Below are positions 33,747-42,624 of a stretch of DNA of 64,000 bases, one piece after another. Positions within the stretch are counted from its first letter, which is position 1. Every line of letters begins with the position of its first letter. The notes below the pieces were generated by a model. That model did no database searches. It had not been told where the DNA came from and saw only the letters and a program-made list of their open reading frames with translations. Made by a program: the position numbers and the translations under genes. The DNA lies in the NCBI GenBank assembly GCA_964486335.1, contig CAZAMB010000002.1, positions 186,001-250,000 on the forward strand. The letters are read 5' to 3'. The DNA is from CAZAMB01 sp964486335 (GTDB lineage Bacteria > Planctomycetota > Phycisphaerae > UBA1845).

Positions 33747-35663
33747 TCACGATGATTGCGTGGGAATGGTCAGGCGGAAATGGGCCCCGCCCAGTTCGGG
33801 ATGGTGGCGGTGGACCAGATCGAGGCGACCGCCCAGCAATGACGCCCAGTTCCTCGCCAGCGACAGCCCCAGTCCGATCCCCCCACGCGCCGTGGCGTCG
33901 GCATCCCGCCCACGGCGGAACGGCTTAAAGATCCGCCGCGAATCCGCGAGATCGACGCCGCGGCCGGAATCGACCACGTCGAGAAACACCCGCCCATTGT
34001 CGCCGCTGAGGCGCAGCATCACCGCCGGCTTGGTCGAGGTCCGGGCGTGGCGGCAGGCGTTGTTGACCAGCACGCCGGTGATCTGACCGACAAGTTCCAG
34101 ATCGGTCCGGACGGCTTGCCCGTTGGTCAGTTCATTGACCTTGCGCGGCTCGACGCCGTTTTCCGCGCAGCGCCGGTCAAACGTCTCGGAGATCGAATGC
34201 AACAGCGTTTTTCCATCCGTGTCGCGCAGGTGAAGCTTGACCTTCTGGTTCTCCAATCGGGCGTATTCGAGGACGCTTTCAACCATCGTGGAGAGCCTCG
34301 AAGACTCCCGGTTGAGCGTATCAAGGTAATCCTGTCGCGATTCTTCAGGCACCAGGCCGGCCGACAGCATGTCGGAGTACAGTCGAAACGTCGTCAGCGG
34401 CGTTCGAAGTTCGTGGGTCACGGCATAGGCGAATTGCATCCGCCGCTCGGTCAGCGCGACGAGGTTCATCACGCCCCAACCCGCGATCAGCAGCACGGCC
34501 ACGGCCGCCGACCAGGAAATCAGCAAGACGCCGCGAATCGACCGCCAGGCGGCGGCGCGAAGTCCGCCTGCCGGTTCCGGAACGCTCAGCGCCACCGGCA
34601 GCTGCTGCAAAATGACCTCGTCGCTCCGTGCCGCGCGGGGCGTTTCGCCCGACAGCGGCGCGATATCGCCTCCCGCAAACACCGTCTGAACGCGAGACAA
34701 CAGTTCCGGTCGGAGAAGCGCCCAATCGGCGATGAATCCCTGATAGACGACCTCGGCGTCGGCAAACACCTCACGCACGAAGGCCAGTTTCCAGCGACCG
34801 TCCGGATCCGGCTCCAGCCAGAAAGGCGGCGCGTAGGCGGTGTGTTCCATGGACACGCCTCCTGTCGCGGCCGCCGACTCGTCACCGTTAACCGCTGCGT
34901 TGCGCCGGCTTTGAATGTTCTTCGCCACCACGCGAGGATCGACGCACTGATCATGCGCTACGTAACCGGCCTGCGCCTCCAACAGGCTGCCGTGTCGGAC
35001 CAGCTTCGTCGTGTTTAGTGGTCTCCGTTTGGAATTGGACGCGGCGCCGTCCACCGCCTCGTCTCCTGCCGACGACGCCTCGAATCCTCCCAAAGCCAAT
35101 TCCTGGCCGTCGCGCTCCCGTGCCTCGGCGATTTTTTCAGAAAGTGGTTCCCCCGGAAGAATCCGGTGAAGCCAATCCCATGCTGAGCGCCAGCGGGCAT
35201 CCACCAGCACGGGCGCCGGGTTGTGATCGGTCTCGTCGGGCACTTGCGGCGAGTTCATCTTCCCGTGCGAATCGATCTGGAAATACAAATCGATCCATGG
35301 ATAGGGACGCCAGTCGTCGCCTCGCCCGGTCGCTGCGAGGGGAGATCGAACCTCGACCTCTACATAGTTGGGATCGAAATTGAATTGACGTCCGTCGCGA
35401 GTCCGAATGCTGACGGGATCCTCGGCATAGGTGAAGTTGAACTCCTTGGAGTCCCGTGCCGTTTCCGCGACCACGGCGCTGATGATGTAGTTCTCGACTT
35501 CGCTGACCGCTCGTTGGAGTTTGGTCAGTCGTTCCTCGGCGATGGTTTTCTCGGCCAGCTTCAGGCTCGAAACCGTCGCCCAACTCATGCCGCCGACAAC
35601 GGAGACGGCAATCAGAGCAAACAGCAGCATCGCGCCGAGCTTGCCTTTGCCGCGCCCCGTCAT
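33747..35663 (-). CDS. Sensor histidine kinase
   Basis: 638 aa from the ATG at 35663, which overlaps the response regulator stop (ATGA). N-terminal membrane helix (AMLLFALIAVSVVGGMSW), a long periplasmic region of about 350 residues, a second membrane helix (GVLLISWSAAVAVLLIAGWG), then HisKA with the phospho-acceptor His near 417 in AVTHELRTPL and HATPase boxes N (VLVNNACRHA), G1 (DVVDSGRGVDL) and G2 (GGIGLGLSLARNW). No HAMP domain is evident. It should phosphorylate the regulator encoded just upstream. Confidence 0.94.
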   Translation of the reverse strand: MTGRGKGKLGAMLLFALIAVSVVGGMSWATVSSLKLAEKTIAEERLTKLQRAVSEVENYIISAVVAETARDSKEFNFTYAEDPVSIRTRDGRQFNFDPNYVEVEVRSPLAATGRGDDWRPYPWIDLYFQIDSHGKMNSPQVPDETDHNPAPVLVDARWRSAWDWLHRILPGEPLSEKIAEARERDGQELALGGFEASSAGDEAVDGAASNSKRRPLNTTKLVRHGSLLEAQAGYVAHDQCVDPRVVAKNIQSRRNAAVNGDESAAATGGVSMEHTAYAPPFWLEPDPDGRWKLAFVREVFADAEVVYQGFIADWALLRPELLSRVQTVFAGGDIAPLSGETPRAARSDEVILQQLPVALSVPEPAGGLRAAAWRSIRGVLLISWSAAVAVLLIAGWGVMNLVALTERRMQFAYAVTHELRTPLTTFRLYSDMLSAGLVPEESRQDYLDTLNRESSRLSTMVESVLEYARLENQKVKLHLRDTDGKTLLHSISETFDRRCAENGVEPRKVNELTNGQAVRTDLELVGQITGVLVNNACRHARTSTKPAVMLRLSGDNGRVFLDVVDSGRGVDLADSRRIFKPFRRGRDADATARGGIGLGLSLARNWASLLGGRLDLVHRHHPELGGAHFRLTIPTQSS

Positions 35664-36400
35664 CGCTGAGTCTCCATTCCTTCCTTCGTCACCACCAGAT
35701 CGGGTCCGAGCATGTACCCCTTGCCGCGAACCGTCACGATCCACTCATGCTCGGGTTCAGTCGCGCCGCCGGACAACTTCTGCCGCAGCCGCGTGATGTG
35801 CATGTCGATGGCCCGCGTTTCCACCCCGCCGTCGCGCAATCCCCACACGCAGGCCAGCAGTTCCTCTCTCGAAACCGCCCGTCCCGCATGGGCCGCCAGA
35901 CGTTGAAGAATGTCCGCCTCCATTTCCGACAGCGCGATACGCTCGCGACCATCGTGACATACTTCCCGTCGAGCGCAATCCACCGTCGTCGAGCCACACG
36001 TGATTCTCAGCACGGTGGCCGGTCGGTCCGGACTTCGCCGAAGCACCGCATCCACCCGCGCAAGCAGTTCCCTGGCCGAAAACGGTTTCACGACGTAATC
36101 ATCCGCGCCCATCCGCAGCCCGCGCACGCGATCGTCCTCGGAACCTCGCGCCGTCAATATGATGACCGGAAGGGACGGATGCGTCGTACGCAGCTCCGTC
36201 AGAACTTCAAAGCCGTCCTTCTTGGGCATCAACAGATCGAGCAGCACAATATCCACACCGCCCCGACGCGCCTCCTGCAGTCCCGCGACTCCATCGGCGG
36301 CCTCATGGACCGTGCAGCCCGAAATCCGCAACGCGTCCACGACCGCCCGGCGAATGGCGTCCTCGTCTTCGATCACCACGATAGTTCGGTTCTTGGGCAT
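35660..36400 (-). CDS. OmpR-family response regulator
   Basis: 246 aa. Receiver: acidic pocket EDEDAI near residue 11, phospho-acceptor Asp55 in VLLDLLMPKKDG and Lys105 in DYVVKPFS. C-terminal winged helix with the recognition region ETRAIDMHITRLRQKLSGG and the ending GKGYML. Transcription factor of a two-component pair with the kinase that follows and overlaps by 4 nt. The target genes are unknown; the VanZ and ParA genes upstream are 225 bp away. The gap before the start contains nothing firm. Confidence 0.95.
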   Translation of the reverse strand: MPKNRTIVVIEDEDAIRRAVVDALRISGCTVHEAADGVAGLQEARRGGVDIVLLDLLMPKKDGFEVLTELRTTHPSLPVIILTARGSEDDRVRGLRMGADDYVVKPFSARELLARVDAVLRRSPDRPATVLRITCGSTTVDCARREVCHDGRERIALSEMEADILQRLAAHAGRAVSREELLACVWGLRDGGVETRAIDMHITRLRQKLSGGATEPEHEWIVTVRGKGYMLGPDLVVTKEGMETQR

Positions 36401-36624
36401 ACCAACCGCCTCACATCGGCCCCGGCCGCTTCAGCTCGACCAAGGTCCCGCCAGAAATGCCGGGGCTTCGACCCCACCCGGACAGGGAGTCCCCGGTGCG
36501 GAATCATCGTTTCCGCCATTGTAGTATATCACGGCAATCGCCGGGACGTTGCGGACAATGCCGCACGCCAAGTTAAGCAACGGTTACAATCCAAGCCCGA
36601 GGCCTTCAGCCCCTTTCCCAGCTG

Positions 36625-37020
36625 TCATTTCGTCGCTTCTGACGGACGGCCCGACGGTCTGAGCCAAGCGCCGAGCAACGTCGCGCCGGCGATGCCCACC
36701 AAATCAGCCAGCCAATCGTCCAATTCCGCGGTCCGTCCGGTCCAGGGCTGAGTTTGCTCGTCGAGAATCCCATACACAGCGTAGACCAATGCCCACAGCA
36801 GCAGCGTTCGACCGGCGACCCGACGTCGAAGAACGCCGAGTCTTACCGCACCGGCCAGCGTCAGACAGAAATAGAGTCCCGCATGGGCGACCTTATCGAG
36901 GTGCGGGATCGTGCTGGGCCCGCGTCCCGCCAGCGGAACGTGCATGAGAAAGACCTGCGCGCACCAGACCGAAAGCCACATGACGAGGATAGCGCGAGGG
37001 CGATCGAGGAGCGTTCGCAT
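36625..37020 (-). CDS. VanZ-like family membrane protein
   Basis: 131 aa, four membrane helices. Signature HLDKVAHAGLYF and the acidic/aromatic DEQTQPWTGRTAELDDWLAD followed by a last helix LVGIAGATLLGAWL fit VanZ-like proteins, which include the low-level teicoplanin resistance protein and many of unknown role. It follows the ParA gene by 6 bp on the same strand, so the two may be one operon. Confidence 0.92.
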   Translation of the reverse strand: MRTLLDRPRAILVMWLSVWCAQVFLMHVPLAGRGPSTIPHLDKVAHAGLYFCLTLAGAVRLGVLRRRVAGRTLLLWALVYAVYGILDEQTQPWTGRTAELDDWLADLVGIAGATLLGAWLRPSGRPSEATK

Positions 37021-37026
37021 GCGCGC

Positions 37027-37995
37027 CTACATGCCGGCGGCCATGCGCGGCCCCACCCTGACGCTCTTGGAGACCTTGGCAGGCGTGACCGGTGGGGATT
37101 CTTGTGGGCCGGCAGGAGATGAAACGGGCTTAATCCTGACCGAATCGATAGCGACCGGCGACGGCCCCTCCGTTGCGGGTTCCTCGGATTCGGCGGGAAC
37201 GGCCTTCAGCGGTTTGCCGAGAATCTCGTCGGCCAGTTGCGCGTAGTCGATCGCGCCGTTGCTGCGCGGGGCGTAGTCAAACACCGTCTGCCCGAAACTC
37301 GACGCCTCCGCCAGTTTGATGTTCCGGCGAATGCGCGTCTCGTAAATCCGCGCTCGCGACCAAGCTGTCGTGCCGCCACGATCAGATTCGATGAACCGCC
37401 GGACTTCCTCGGCCACTTCGGTGGCGAGCCGCGTCGCGGACTCGTGCATGCAGAGCACGACGCCGCCGACCTCGAGCCGCGGGTTGATCCGCTGCCGAAC
37501 CAGCGTCACCGTTTCGAGCAGCTTCCCCAATCCCTGAAGCCCGAAGAAATGGGCCTGCAACGGAATAAGCACTTCATCCGCCGCCGCCAGCGCGTTGATC
37601 GTCAGCACCCCCAGCGAGGGCGGGCAGTCGATCAGCATGATATCGTGATTCTTGTCGATCGGATCGAGCGCCTCGCGAAGCAGCACTTCCCGTCCGGTCA
37701 CGCTCACGAGTTCCGCTTCGGCCGCCGCAAGGTCGATATCCGCCGGAATCAGTGAGACGTTCTCTCGAACCACCTGGATCGCGCCGGAAATCGAGGCCCC
37801 GGTCGTCAACACGTCGTAAACGCTGGTTTGCTCGTCGGAAACCTCGGCCCCAAGGTGAAGCGTCAGATGCCCCTGCGGATCAAGATCGATCAAAAGCGTG
37901 CGCAAGCCGCTTTGGGCGATCGCCGCGCCGAGATTGGCCGTCGTCGTCGTCTTCCCGACGCCGCCCTTTTGATTGATGACCGCGATGCGTCGCAC
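37027..37995 (-). CDS. ParA/Soj family ATPase
   Basis: 322 aa. The GTG at 37995 is preferred to upstream ATGs because GGGAGG lies just before and the Walker motif should begin at the N-terminus: VINQKGGVGKTTTTANLG (deviant Walker A with signature Lys10). Also LLIDLDPQGHLTLHLG and IMLIDCPPSLGVLTINAL. ParA-type ATPases position chromosomes, plasmids or protein clusters. No ParB is adjacent, so the cargo is not obvious. The last 65 residues form a Pro/Ser/Val-rich tail unlike typical Soj. Precedes the VanZ gene by 6 bp. Confidence 0.92.
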   Translation of the reverse strand: MRRIAVINQKGGVGKTTTTANLGAAIAQSGLRTLLIDLDPQGHLTLHLGAEVSDEQTSVYDVLTTGASISGAIQVVRENVSLIPADIDLAAAEAELVSVTGREVLLREALDPIDKNHDIMLIDCPPSLGVLTINALAAADEVLIPLQAHFFGLQGLGKLLETVTLVRQRINPRLEVGGVVLCMHESATRLATEVAEEVRRFIESDRGGTTAWSRARIYETRIRRNIKLAEASSFGQTVFDYAPRSNGAIDYAQLADEILGKPLKAVPAESEEPATEGPSPVAIDSVRIKPVSSPAGPQESPPVTPAKVSKSVRVGPRMAAGM

Positions 37996-38289
37996 TGGTC
38001 CTCCCTGACCGCTGAGCCGTGGCTTGGGTCTCCTAACGACCGACTGACTTCCTGAGTCCGCCGCCCCGCCCGGCATCGAAAGACCTCCGATGCGCCTGGC
38101 GATTATAGCCAGTCGCGGGACAGCCTGTAAACCCGACCCTCGCAATGCGCATCGCTCAAGTTTGCCGTCGATCCGACCGGCGACGCTGACGGAGCGGGCA
38201 ACCCGCTCGCTTCTCCTCGCGCGGAGACTCGAACCTCCGAACGCGTCGGCCGGGACCGCTTTCCTTGGAGTGGTTAACAGTCAACTGTA

Positions 38290-38317
38290 GCGAGCCGCGA
38301 ACTTTAGTTCGCGCGGC
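38290..38317. repeat. Dispersed repeat core R6
   Basis: GCGAGCCGCGAACTTTAGTT followed by CGCGCGGC. Core-only copy in the R1 orientation, reading PRELKFAAR on the minus strand, in the 757-bp gap 37996-38752. Confidence 0.75.
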
Positions 38318-38530
38318 CCCCGGCCCAGGCAACGTTCCGATCCGCAAGCATACCAGAGCCTTCGCGATATTCGCCTTCGAACCGAGCCGCGACCGACAAA
38401 GCGACCAAGGCGGGAGATTTGTCCCCGAAGTCTCGCCGTGAGGCAAGACGCAGGGCGAGGGAGCGGACCAAACACAAGCCGCCCGCTTCCCGACAAATCC
38501 GACGAAAAGCGGCCTGTCCGCCCCGGATGG

Positions 38531-38602
38531 GGCTGCGGAATGCAGCCACGGGTGAAGCAAGGCGCAACCCGTGGTCGCCAACTTGAAATGAATTTCCCGC
38601 CC
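38531..38602. ncRNA. Cluster of three hairpins, possible structured RNA
   Basis: Three successive stems: GGCTGC/GCAGCC with loop GGAAT (38531-38547), CCACGGGT/ACCCGTGG with a 13-nt loop (38546-38574, so it shares two bases with the first) and CCCGC/GCGGG near 38598-38613. It sits in the 757-bp gap between parA and the restriction enzyme. There is no T-run, so these are not simple terminators. Could equally be palindromic repeat debris. Confidence 0.3.
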
Positions 38603-38752
38603 CGAAGCGGGCGGAGGAAATCGTTCGATCCGTGCGAAATGCGATTCGTTCGCGGGGAAACCGCCTGCCCCCCCTGAAACTGCCTTCCCCCGGCAGTGGA
38701 CCCGTTGAGCACCGCCCCTGCCCTTCGACCAGACCTCCGCTAAAATGCGCCC

Positions 38753-41569
38753 GTGCCGCTTTCATGGAATGAAATCCGCCAGCGCTCGATCACCTTCGCA
38801 CGCAACTGGTCCGAAGCCGCGCGAGAACGATCCGAAGCCCAGACATTCTGGAACGAATTCTTCGACGTCTTCGGCATCCGCCGTCGAACCGTGGCCGCCT
38901 TCGAAGAGCCTGTCCGAGGCCTCACCGGCGCCACCGACTTCATCGACCTCCTTTGGCCCGGCAAGCTCATCGCCGAGCACAAATCCAGAGGCGGCAACCT
39001 CGCTAAGGCCCATACCCAGGCGATCGGCTACATTCAGAGCCTTCAGAACGAGGATCGATCGCACGAAATCCCCCGCTTCATCATCGTCTCCGACTTCGCC
39101 CGAATCGCCCTCCACGACCTCGAACCCGACGGCGACGCCGATCAATCCATCGAGTTCGCGCTGGCCGACTTCCCCGGCGTCATTCGTCATTTCGCCTTCA
39201 TCGCCGGTTACGAAACGCGACGTCTCGACGCCGAGGACCCCGCGAACTTCGAAGCCACCGAACGCCTCGCCAACCTGCACGACCGGCTCGAGGAAGGCGG
39301 CTACGCCGGACACGATCTCCAGCGCTTCATGGTCCGCGTCCTCTTCTGCCTCTTTGCCGAGGACACCGGAATCTTCGAACCCACCGCGTTCACCAATTAC
39401 ATCCGGCTTCGCACGCGGGACGACGGCTCCGACGCCGGAGCGCAACTCAGCAGATTGTTCGACGTGCTCAACACGCCCACGGAGCACCGACAGGCCAACC
39501 TCGACGAAGACCTCGCCTCGCTTCCCTATGTGAACGGCGAGCTATTCGGTGAGCAACTACGCTTCGCCGACTTCAACAGCGCCATGCGCACCGCCCTGTT
39601 GAACTGCTGCAATTTCCGCTGGGAGAAGATCAGCCCCGCCGTCTTCGGCTCCCTGTTCCAGAACATCATGGACGACCGCGAGCGGAGGCAGATCGGCGCG
39701 CACTACACCTCCGAGCGCGACATCATGAAGCTCATCCGCTCGCTCTTTCTCGACGACCTTCGCGCCGAATTCGAGTCCATTCGCCGCGACCGCCGTGCGC
39801 TTGAACGCTTTCATCGTCGCCTCGGCGACATGCGCTTCCTCGATCCCGCCTGCGGCTGCGGAAACTTCCTCGTCGTCGCCTACCGCGAACTCCGCCGCCT
39901 CGAACTCGACATTCTTCAGGCACGGTTCGGCGACCAGCCCTCCGAGGGCGACATCCGCGCCGAGGCCCGCCTGAGCGTCAGCCAGTTCTACGGCATCGAA
40001 ATCGAGGAATGGCCCGTCCGCATCGCCGAGGTCGCTCTGTGGCTCATGGACCACCAGATGAACGCCGAACTCTTCCAGCGCTTCGGCCAGATCAAGGCCA
40101 CCACCCCGCTCACCCGCTCACCTCACATCAAACTGCTCAACGCCCTTCGCGTCCATTGGTCCCAGGTGCTGCCGTGCGACAAATGCACCTATATCCTTGG
40201 AAATCCTCCTTTTGTGGGAGCAAAGTTCCAAACCGAACAACAACGGAAGGACATGGACGTTGTCTGCGGAGCCGTCGAAGGTTCGGGATTGTTGGATTTC
40301 GTTAGCGGATGGTACTTCAAGGCCGTCGAGTACATGCGAAAAACGCCCATTAGGGCGGCTTTTGTTTCGACCAATTCGATCTGCCAGGGCGAGCAAGTCG
40401 GCGTTCTATGGACCGAACTCTTCCGCCGCGGGTTCGATATTGAATTCGCGCACCGCACGTTTCCTTGGCAAAGCGAGGCCCGAGGCAAAGCGCACGTCCA
40501 CGTCGTCATCATCGGATTCTCCTACAACTTCGCGCCTCCCGAAACCGCAAACAGGCGCATTTACGAATACTCGGTCCAGGCCGACAAACCTACCGTCACG
40601 ACCGTCCATTTGATCAGTCCTTATCTTGTCGCCGGGCCGCCTATCGCCATCCGGAGTCGTTCCAAACCCATTTGTCCCGTTCCGGAAATCGGCATAGGAA
40701 ACAAACCGATCGACGGCGGCAACTACCTCTTCTCTGCGGAGGAAAAGGATGATTTTGTCCGTCGAGAACCTGCTTCGAAAAAGTGGTTCCGGCGCTGGGT
40801 AGGTTCCGCGGAACTAATCAATGGAACCGAACGATGGTGCCTTTGGCTCGGGGAATGTCCGTCCTCTGAGCTGCGTTCCATGCCGGAAGCCATGAAAAGA
40901 GTCAGGGCAGTTGCCGAGTTTCGTCGCGCCAGCCGCAGCCCCGCCACCAAGAAACTGGCAGATCGTCCCACGCGCTTCCACGTCGAGAACTTTCCAGCTC
41001 ATTCGTATCTCGCCGTGCCCAACGTCTCTTCCGAAAAACGTGATTATATTCCGTTTGCGTTTCTCCCTCCTCGTGTTCTGGCCAGTAATCTGTTGGGTGT
41101 GATCTGCGACGCAACTCTCTATCACTTCGGCGTTCTATCCTCTGCGATGCACATGGCCTGGGTGCGGCAGGTCTGCGGGCGATTGAAATCGGACTACCGT
41201 TATTCCAACAAACTCGTCTACAACAACTTCCCTTGGCCGCCGGCGCCAACGGAAGAACGGATTGCACGAGTCGAGGAGCTTGCCCAAGGCGTTTTGGATT
41301 TACGCGTGGAACTGGGCGACGGTCGGGCAGGTTTCCTGCCCGCTTCGCGCACCGATTCGATGCCGTGCTCACTCGCCGATCTCTACGACCCACTCGTCAT
41401 GCCCGCCGCCCTTCGCCGGGCCCACGAGCAGCTTGATAGAGCCGTCGACAAGTGCTACCGCCCCCGGCCCTTCACCTCCGAGCGACAGCGCCTCGAGTTT
41501 CTGTTTGATCTCTATGAGCGGCTCACCGCCCCCCTCGCCGCCTCGCCCCGTCGCCGCCGCCGAAGTTGA
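38753..41569 (+). CDS. MmeI-like single-chain restriction-modification enzyme (type IIG/IIL)
   Basis: 938 aa, near the length of MmeI. The N-terminal nuclease shows a PD-ExK-type site (Asp62/Asp65, Glu75, Lys77 in DFIDLLWPGKLIAEHKSRG). The N6-adenine methylase has motif I FLDPACGCGNFL near 365 and motif IV NPPF near 483. The C-terminal region with GRLKSDYRYSNKLVYNNFPW matches the MmeI family target-recognition part. One polypeptide cuts and methylates, so no partner gene is needed. Starts at GTG 38753 with TAAAAT 6 nt upstream and no ribosome site: probably leaderless. Repeats flank the gene, consistent with transfer. Confidence 0.92.
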   Translation: MPLSWNEIRQRSITFARNWSEAARERSEAQTFWNEFFDVFGIRRRTVAAFEEPVRGLTGATDFIDLLWPGKLIAEHKSRGGNLAKAHTQAIGYIQSLQNEDRSHEIPRFIIVSDFARIALHDLEPDGDADQSIEFALADFPGVIRHFAFIAGYETRRLDAEDPANFEATERLANLHDRLEEGGYAGHDLQRFMVRVLFCLFAEDTGIFEPTAFTNYIRLRTRDDGSDAGAQLSRLFDVLNTPTEHRQANLDEDLASLPYVNGELFGEQLRFADFNSAMRTALLNCCNFRWEKISPAVFGSLFQNIMDDRERRQIGAHYTSERDIMKLIRSLFLDDLRAEFESIRRDRRALERFHRRLGDMRFLDPACGCGNFLVVAYRELRRLELDILQARFGDQPSEGDIRAEARLSVSQFYGIEIEEWPVRIAEVALWLMDHQMNAELFQRFGQIKATTPLTRSPHIKLLNALRVHWSQVLPCDKCTYILGNPPFVGAKFQTEQQRKDMDVVCGAVEGSGLLDFVSGWYFKAVEYMRKTPIRAAFVSTNSICQGEQVGVLWTELFRRGFDIEFAHRTFPWQSEARGKAHVHVVIIGFSYNFAPPETANRRIYEYSVQADKPTVTTVHLISPYLVAGPPIAIRSRSKPICPVPEIGIGNKPIDGGNYLFSAEEKDDFVRREPASKKWFRRWVGSAELINGTERWCLWLGECPSSELRSMPEAMKRVRAVAEFRRASRSPATKKLADRPTRFHVENFPAHSYLAVPNVSSEKRDYIPFAFLPPRVLASNLLGVICDATLYHFGVLSSAMHMAWVRQVCGRLKSDYRYSNKLVYNNFPWPPAPTEERIARVEELAQGVLDLRVELGDGRAGFLPASRTDSMPCSLADLYDPLVMPAALRRAHEQLDRAVDKCYRPRPFTSERQRLEFLFDLYERLTAPLAASPRRRRRS

Positions 41570-41662
41570 AGCGCATTCGACATTCCCGTCGGCCCATGCG
41601 CGGCCCGACCCGCCGCGTGAATCGCGATCGATGGTGGAATGGACCCGCGCGTTTCTAGAACT

Positions 41663-41772
41663 TATCCCAAGACCCAGCGAGCCGCGAACTTTAGTTCGCG
41701 CGGCCCCTCGAATATCTGAACTAACTTCACGTTTGACAACCCATCGAAATCCGGTTGTTCGGTCTTGGGATA
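41663..41772. repeat. Dispersed repeat, full-length copy R7 (110 bp, inverted ends)
   Basis: Ends TATCCCAAGACC and GGTCTTGGGATA are perfect inverted repeats that differ from R1 by a matched pair of changes. Minus-strand frame GYPKTEQP, FDGLSNVK, FEGPRELK and AAR is open. 98 of 110 positions match R1 with no gap. It begins 94 bp after the MmeI-like gene, in the 449-bp gap 41570-42018. Confidence 0.88.
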
Positions 41773-41797
41773 GCCTCTAGAGCATGTGACAATCAAG

Positions 41798-41861
41798 TGT
41801 AGCGTCGGGGCTTGTCCCCAACGAATCGGGTTGGGCGTCACCCACAAGGAGTGACGCTACA
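41798..41861. repeat. 64-bp element with 9-bp inverted ends
   Basis: TGTAGCGTC and GACGCTACA are perfect inverted ends; the interior has GGGGCTTGTCCCC (4-bp stem). Lies between R7 and R8. Looks like a second small palindromic element. Confidence 0.6.
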
Positions 41862-41899
41862 TTTGATCATTATTAGCAATAGAACGTGCCTCAAACGGC

Positions 41900-42014
41900 G
41901 CGAGCCGCGAACTTGACCAACCGGCTGGCCGGCGGTTCGCGCGGACCCTCGAATATCCGAAGACGCCGTTCGATTTGATTTTCGCCCGGTGTCCGTTCGT
42001 TCGGTATTGGGGAA
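41900..42014. repeat. Dispersed repeat copy R8, diverged
   Basis: Shares the GCGAGCCGCGAACTT start, CGCGCGGACCCTCGAATA and a degenerate right end TTCGGTATTGGGGA. An 18-bp insert rich in CCGG sits in the hairpin loop. One minus-strand frame still reads FEGPRE and KFAAR. It ends 5 bp before the stop codon of the next gene. Confidence 0.65.
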
Positions 42015-42018
42015 GGCC

Positions 42019-42624
42019 CTACAGCCCCGCGAGCAATTCCGAAAGCTGCAATCCCAGCGCATTGCTGATCCGCGCCAGCGCCCACAGCGACGCCGCGTTC
42101 TTGCCGAGTTCCACCTGCGAAAGCTGCGACGTGGTCAGATCGGTGCGATCCGAAAGCTGACGAAGCGTCAGGTTCTGCGCCAATCGGTGGCTGCGGATGC
42201 GCTGTCCGATCAGGCGGTTCAGCTCGTGCTCGTCCGTGTAGATGATCCCCATCCGCTGACACGCGCGGTCTACCGCCTGCACAAGCTCTTCCTGCTTGAA
42301 CGGCTTGGAAATATAGTCGCACGTCCCCCGGCGCATCGTCTCCGTCGCGCTGTCGAGATCGGGATAAGCCGTCATCACGATGCAGCTCATCTGCGGATCG
42401 ATACCCTTGAGCTTCTCCACCACCTCCACGCCGTCCATGGCCGGCATCCGAAGATCGACCAGCGCGATCTGATACGATTCCTCCTCCGCCGCCGCGATCG
42501 CCGATTCCGGATCGGTAAACGTCTTGGGACTGTATCCGTGATCTTCCAGCAACAACCCGACGAGCTTGCAGATCGAAGGGTCGTCGTCGATCACGATGAC
42601 CTTGATGTGATGTCGTACTGCCAT
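42019..42624 (-). CDS. Response regulator fused to XRE-type HTH
   Basis: 201 aa. Receiver: Asp13-Asp15, phospho-acceptor Asp57 in ALVDLRMPAMDG, Thr85 and Lys107 in YISKPFK. The output is a Cro/CI-type helix-turn-helix at about residues 140-200 (LTLRQLSDRTDLTTSQLSQV and ELGKNAASLWALARI), an unusual partner for a receiver. No kinase is adjacent. A promoter (TTGTAA-17-TATAAT) 311 bp upstream implies a long 5' leader. It probably acts as a phosphorylation-controlled transcription factor with unknown targets. Confidence 0.92.
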   Translation of the reverse strand: MAVRHHIKVIVIDDDPSICKLVGLLLEDHGYSPKTFTDPESAIAAAEEESYQIALVDLRMPAMDGVEVVEKLKGIDPQMSCIVMTAYPDLDSATETMRRGTCDYISKPFKQEELVQAVDRACQRMGIIYTDEHELNRLIGQRIRSHRLAQNLTLRQLSDRTDLTTSQLSQVELGKNAASLWALARISNALGLQLSELLAGL

